From Clostridia bacterium (GTDB lineage: Bacteria; Bacillota_A; Clostridia; Christensenellales; Aristaeellaceae), in contig JAFQIF010000115.1 in the NCBI GenBank assembly GCA_017397695.1, positions 1 through 15,982 on the forward strand: DNA of 15,982 nucleotides. The letters run 5' to 3'. The number at the start of each line of letters is the position of its first letter. Positions within the stretch are counted from its first letter, which is position 1. The translations under genes and the position numbers were made by a program. Of this stretch, positions 13,753-15,982 are shown piece after piece. Below the pieces are notes generated by a model. It made no database searches. It saw only the letters and a list, made by a program, of their open reading frames with translations, and was not told the origin of the DNA.

Positions 13753-14581
13753 GAGAATTAAGCCGCTGCGTAAGAGCCAGTATGCGCTTGATGATGCGCC
13801 GCAGCACGAGCATAAGCATTGCCCGCATCCGCAGCTTGCCGGTCCGGATACCGATTGCAAGCTCTGCCGCATCGAGGTGGACAAGCTGACCGTATCCTTC
13901 GGCGCACAGGTGCCGCTCAAGGATGTGAGCCTGCATATCCACTGCGGCGAGCTGACGGCGCTCATCGGCACCAACGGCGCAGGTAAGACGACGCTGCTGC
14001 GCGCACTGCTGGGTCAGATTGAGTACAAGGGAACTGTGCGCCATCTCACCAGCGACGGACGGCCTGCCGCCGATCTGCGCACGGGCTACGTACCCCAGCA
14101 GCTCGAGTTTGACCGAAGCTCTCCGGTGACGGTCATGGATTTCATGGCTGGCTCGCTTTCGCGTCAGGCGGTCTTCCTTGGCGTATCGAAAAAGACCCGT
14201 GCAAAGGTCATGGCTGCGCTTACGCGCACGCATTGCGAGCAGCTGGCGGACAGAGCGTTGGGCGCGCTCTCCGGCGGCGAATTGCAGCGTGTGCTGCTGG
14301 CCCTGGCGCTGACGCCGCAGCCCGATCTGCTGATTCTGGATGAGCCGGTCTCCGGTGTGGATCAGAATGGGTTGGAGACATTCTATCAGACGGTGGACGA
14401 ACTCAAGCACAAGAATCATATGGCGATCCTGCTCGTTTCCCACGATCTGAGCGTCGTGGAACGCTATGCCGATCGCGTCGTGCTTATGCAGGGCACGGTC
14501 ATCAAGCAGGGCGCGCCGGAGATCGTGTTTGATTCGCCGGAGTTTGAGCAGGTATTCTACGCGAAGGGAGGCCGTTCCTGA
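13745..14581 (+). CDS. znuC: Zinc ABC transporter ATP-binding protein, ZnuC-like, with His/Cys-rich N-terminal extension
   Basis: 278 residues; the ABC core starts at about residue 43. Core motifs are intact: Walker A GTNGAGKTT (75-83), Q-loop YVPQQ (115-119), signature LSGGELQR (175-182), Walker B LLILDEP (195-201) and H-loop His233 in SHD. It should power import through ZnuB from the cytoplasmic face. The first 42 residues are extra relative to a minimal ZnuC and contain HEHKHCPH (21-28) and CKLC (38-41), a plausible zinc-binding knuckle. The ATG lies inside the end of znuA (8-base overlap), with GGGAG about nine bases ahead; no later start would keep a ribosome binding site. The His/Cys tail may sense cytosolic zinc or receive it on entry; that is inference. 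Confidence 0.93.
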   Translation: MSERIKPLRKSQYALDDAPQHEHKHCPHPQLAGPDTDCKLCRIEVDKLTVSFGAQVPLKDVSLHIHCGELTALIGTNGAGKTTLLRALLGQIEYKGTVRHLTSDGRPAADLRTGYVPQQLEFDRSSPVTVMDFMAGSLSRQAVFLGVSKKTRAKVMAALTRTHCEQLADRALGALSGGELQRVLLALALTPQPDLLILDEPVSGVDQNGLETFYQTVDELKHKNHMAILLVSHDLSVVERYADRVVLMQGTVIKQGAPEIVFDSPEFEQVFYAKGGRS

Positions 14582-15414
14582 TGGAAATGATATATGCCCT
14601 CATGGATACGCTGCTGCCCTTTGAGTGGATGTCCTATACGTTCATGAAGAATGCGCTTCTTGCCATGCTGCTCATCACGCCGCTTTTCGGCATGCTGGGC
14701 ACGATGGCGGTGGATAATAAAATGGCCTTCTTTTCCGATGCGCTGGGGCACAGCGCGCTCACAGGTATTGCCATCGGCGTGCTGCTGGGCTGGAAAAACC
14801 AGATGGCGGCCATGCTGCTCTTCGGCATCCTATGGGCAGTGCTCATCACGTTTGTCAAGCACAATTCCAAGATGAGCGCCGATACGATTATCAGCGTCTT
14901 TTCGTCCACATCTATCGCGCTGGGCCTTGTGGTGCTTTCCCGCGGCGGCGCATTTGCCAAGTACTCTTCCGTGCTGGTGGGCGATGTGCTTTCTATCACC
15001 CATGGCGATCTGCTGGCGCTGCTGCTCACGCTGCTTGCAGCGTCTGCTTCGTGGCTCTTTCTGTTTAACCCGCTGATGATCACCAGCGTTAACTCGCCGC
15101 TGGCGCGCAGCCGCGGCATTCGCTCCCGCCTGACCGAGTATGGATTCACCATTCTCGTAGCTGTAGCGGTCATGGTGTCTATCCGCTGGGTGGGCGTCAT
15201 GCTGATCAATTCGCTGCTGATTCTGCCTGCTGCTGCTTCGCGCAATGTTGCACGTAATGCGGCGCAGTATCTGCGCCTTTCCGTGCTCATTTCCGTGGTT
15301 TGCGGCGTTCTGGGTCTGGTGCTCTCTTATTATATGGATACGTCTGCGGGCGCTGCGGTCGTGCTCCTGTGCGCGCTGGTATATTTTGCAACGCTGCCCC
15401 TGAGAAGAGAATAA
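14581..15414 (+). CDS. znuB: Zinc ABC transporter permease, ZnuB-like (ABC-3 family)
   Basis: 277 residues, the usual size for ABC-3 family permeases (ZnuB, AdcB, MntB) with about eight or nine membrane helices. Conserved family segments are present: FFSDALGHSALTGIAIG (about 51-67), SSTSIALGLVVLSRG (about 108-122) and MLINSLLILPAAASRNVARN (about 206-225). It forms the membrane channel for the metal delivered by ZnuA. Its ATG overlaps the ZnuC stop by one base (TGATG), and GGGAGG in the end of znuC serves as ribosome binding site. A second ATG at 14587 would shorten it by two residues. No T-run terminator follows; only a hairpin at 15428-15447. Confidence 0.93.
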   Translation: MEMIYALMDTLLPFEWMSYTFMKNALLAMLLITPLFGMLGTMAVDNKMAFFSDALGHSALTGIAIGVLLGWKNQMAAMLLFGILWAVLITFVKHNSKMSADTIISVFSSTSIALGLVVLSRGGAFAKYSSVLVGDVLSITHGDLLALLLTLLAASASWLFLFNPLMITSVNSPLARSRGIRSRLTEYGFTILVAVAVMVSIRWVGVMLINSLLILPAAASRNVARNAAQYLRLSVLISVVCGVLGLVLSYYMDTSAGAAVVLLCALVYFATLPLRRE

Positions 15415-15427
15415 GACAAAATAGAGC

Positions 15428-15447
15428 GCTCAAAACGACATTTGAGC
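15428..15447 (+). repeat. 7-bp inverted repeat after znuB
   Basis: GCTCAAA (15428-15434) and TTTGAGC (15441-15447) pair perfectly around a 6-base loop, 14 bases after the znuB stop. There is no T-run, so it is a 3'-end hairpin or weak terminator at best. Confidence 0.35.
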
Positions 15448-15456
15448 CGGAATCCC

Positions 15457-15486
15457 TTGGCGCGTCCGCATGGGGTATGATATAAT
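15457..15486 (+). promoter_or_regulatory. Promoter of the DUF5685-type gene, TTGGCG-18-TATAAT with extended -10
   Basis: A perfect -10 TATAAT at 15481-15486 is preceded by TGA (15478-15480), an extended -10. TTGGCG at 15457-15462 is an acceptable -35 at 18 bp. The gene start is 35 bases downstream. Confidence 0.75.
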
Positions 15487-15521
15487 CTGCCCTGTATCAT
15501 GTGATGTGGAGGTGATCGCGC

Positions 15522-15982
15522 ATGCTGGGTGTGATGATGGTCCGCAAGGATGAACTCAAGTTCCGGGAATATGATCGCTATCGCGGCTATTACTGCGGGC
15601 TGTGCCGTGCGATCGGCAAGCGCTGCTCCAGCGTGTGCCGCATGGCGCTCAGCTTTGAGATGACCTTCCTGGCCATGCTGCATACCTCCCTGTATGAGCC
15701 GGAGACGGAATGCGATAAACATCGCTGCCTGTTTCATCCGGTGACAAAGCAGCTTATGCTCTCCAATGAAGCGATCGATTATGCCGCCGATCTGAGCGCG
15801 CTGATCTCCTATTACGATCTGCGCGACGGCTGGGAGGATGAGCGCCGCGTGGATAAATTGGCCGAGAGCGAGCTGCTCAAGAGGGCGGCCATGCGCGCGG
15901 GCGAGATGCTCCCGCGCCAGCGGGAGGCCGTTGAGCGCTACGTGAAGGCGCTGCATGAAGTGGAGCGGCGCAACGATCAGAA
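15522..15982 (+). CDS. DUF5685-type protein of unknown function (partial, runs off the window)
   Basis: 153 codons are visible and the frame is open to the window end. The ATG at 15522 has GGAGGTGA six bases ahead. The N-terminus (MLGVMMVRKDELKFREYDRY then YYCGLCRAIGK) matches the pattern I know from DUF5685 proteins of Clostridia. There are two cysteine/histidine groups: Cys25, Cys28, Cys35 and Cys39; and Cys64, His67, Cys69 and His72. Either could bind a metal. An acidic stretch YYDLRDGWEDE (98-107) follows. No signal peptide or membrane helix is visible in this part, so it is probably cytoplasmic. No function is established to my knowledge and I do not assign one. It has its own promoter and is not clearly part of the znu operon. 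Confidence 0.75.
   Translation, partial: MLGVMMVRKDELKFREYDRYRGYYCGLCRAIGKRCSSVCRMALSFEMTFLAMLHTSLYEPETECDKHRCLFHPVTKQLMLSNEAIDYAADLSALISYYDLRDGWEDERRVDKLAESELLKRAAMRAGEMLPRQREAVERYVKALHEVERRNDQ

Overview
The window looks like chromosomal DNA from a low-branching Clostridia (Firmicutes), probably an anaerobic gut-type organism and possibly Christensenellales-like. This is inferred from moderately high GC (high 50s % by eye), strong AGGAGG-type ribosome binding sites, Gram-positive Sec signal peptides, a proofreading-dead DNA polymerase I, a polA-coaE-lytic transglycosylase run, and a DUF5685-type protein. No phage, insertion sequence, CRISPR array, tRNA or rRNA gene was seen. Every gap between genes is under 300 bases.

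Layout. (1) Positions 1-420, minus strand: a copper module. It holds a CsoR repressor gene and the first nine codons of a copper-transport protein, probably CopA. A perfect CsoR-type operator sits exactly in the spacer of the csoR promoter. (2) 424-2400, minus strand: mnmG (tRNA U34 modification) as a single transcription unit with its own promoter and terminator. (3) 2408-5333, plus strand: a MerR-family regulator with a GyrI/BmrR-like C-terminal half, then an exported FMN-binding/FAD fumarate-reductase-like flavoprotein. The flavoprotein promoter has the 19-bp spacer typical of MerR-activated genes, phased A-tracts upstream and a perfect 9-bp inverted repeat at the start of the leader. (4) 5394-6820, plus strand: a MATE-family efflux pump. 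(5) 6848-12718, minus strand: polA, coaE, a membrane-anchored lytic transglycosylase and an orphan family 5 (peptide-type) solute-binding protein, probably mostly one transcription unit. (6) 12745-15414, plus strand: a ZnuA-ZnuC-ZnuB type zinc (or manganese) uptake operon with overlapping genes; the ATPase carries a His/Cys-rich N-terminal extension. (7) 15457-15982, plus strand: promoter and first 153 codons of a DUF5685-type protein running off the window.

Most of the genes are housekeeping or metal homeostasis. The part most likely to hold undescribed biology is the MerR/flavoprotein pair. It looks like a small-molecule sensor controlling one secreted respiratory-type reductase whose active site keeps the catalytic Arg/His residues but lacks the substrate-pocket His or Tyr expected of fumarate or urocanate reductases. 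The zinc-finger-like tail on the ZnuC ATPase and the solute-binding protein paired with a lytic transglycosylase also merit a second look.
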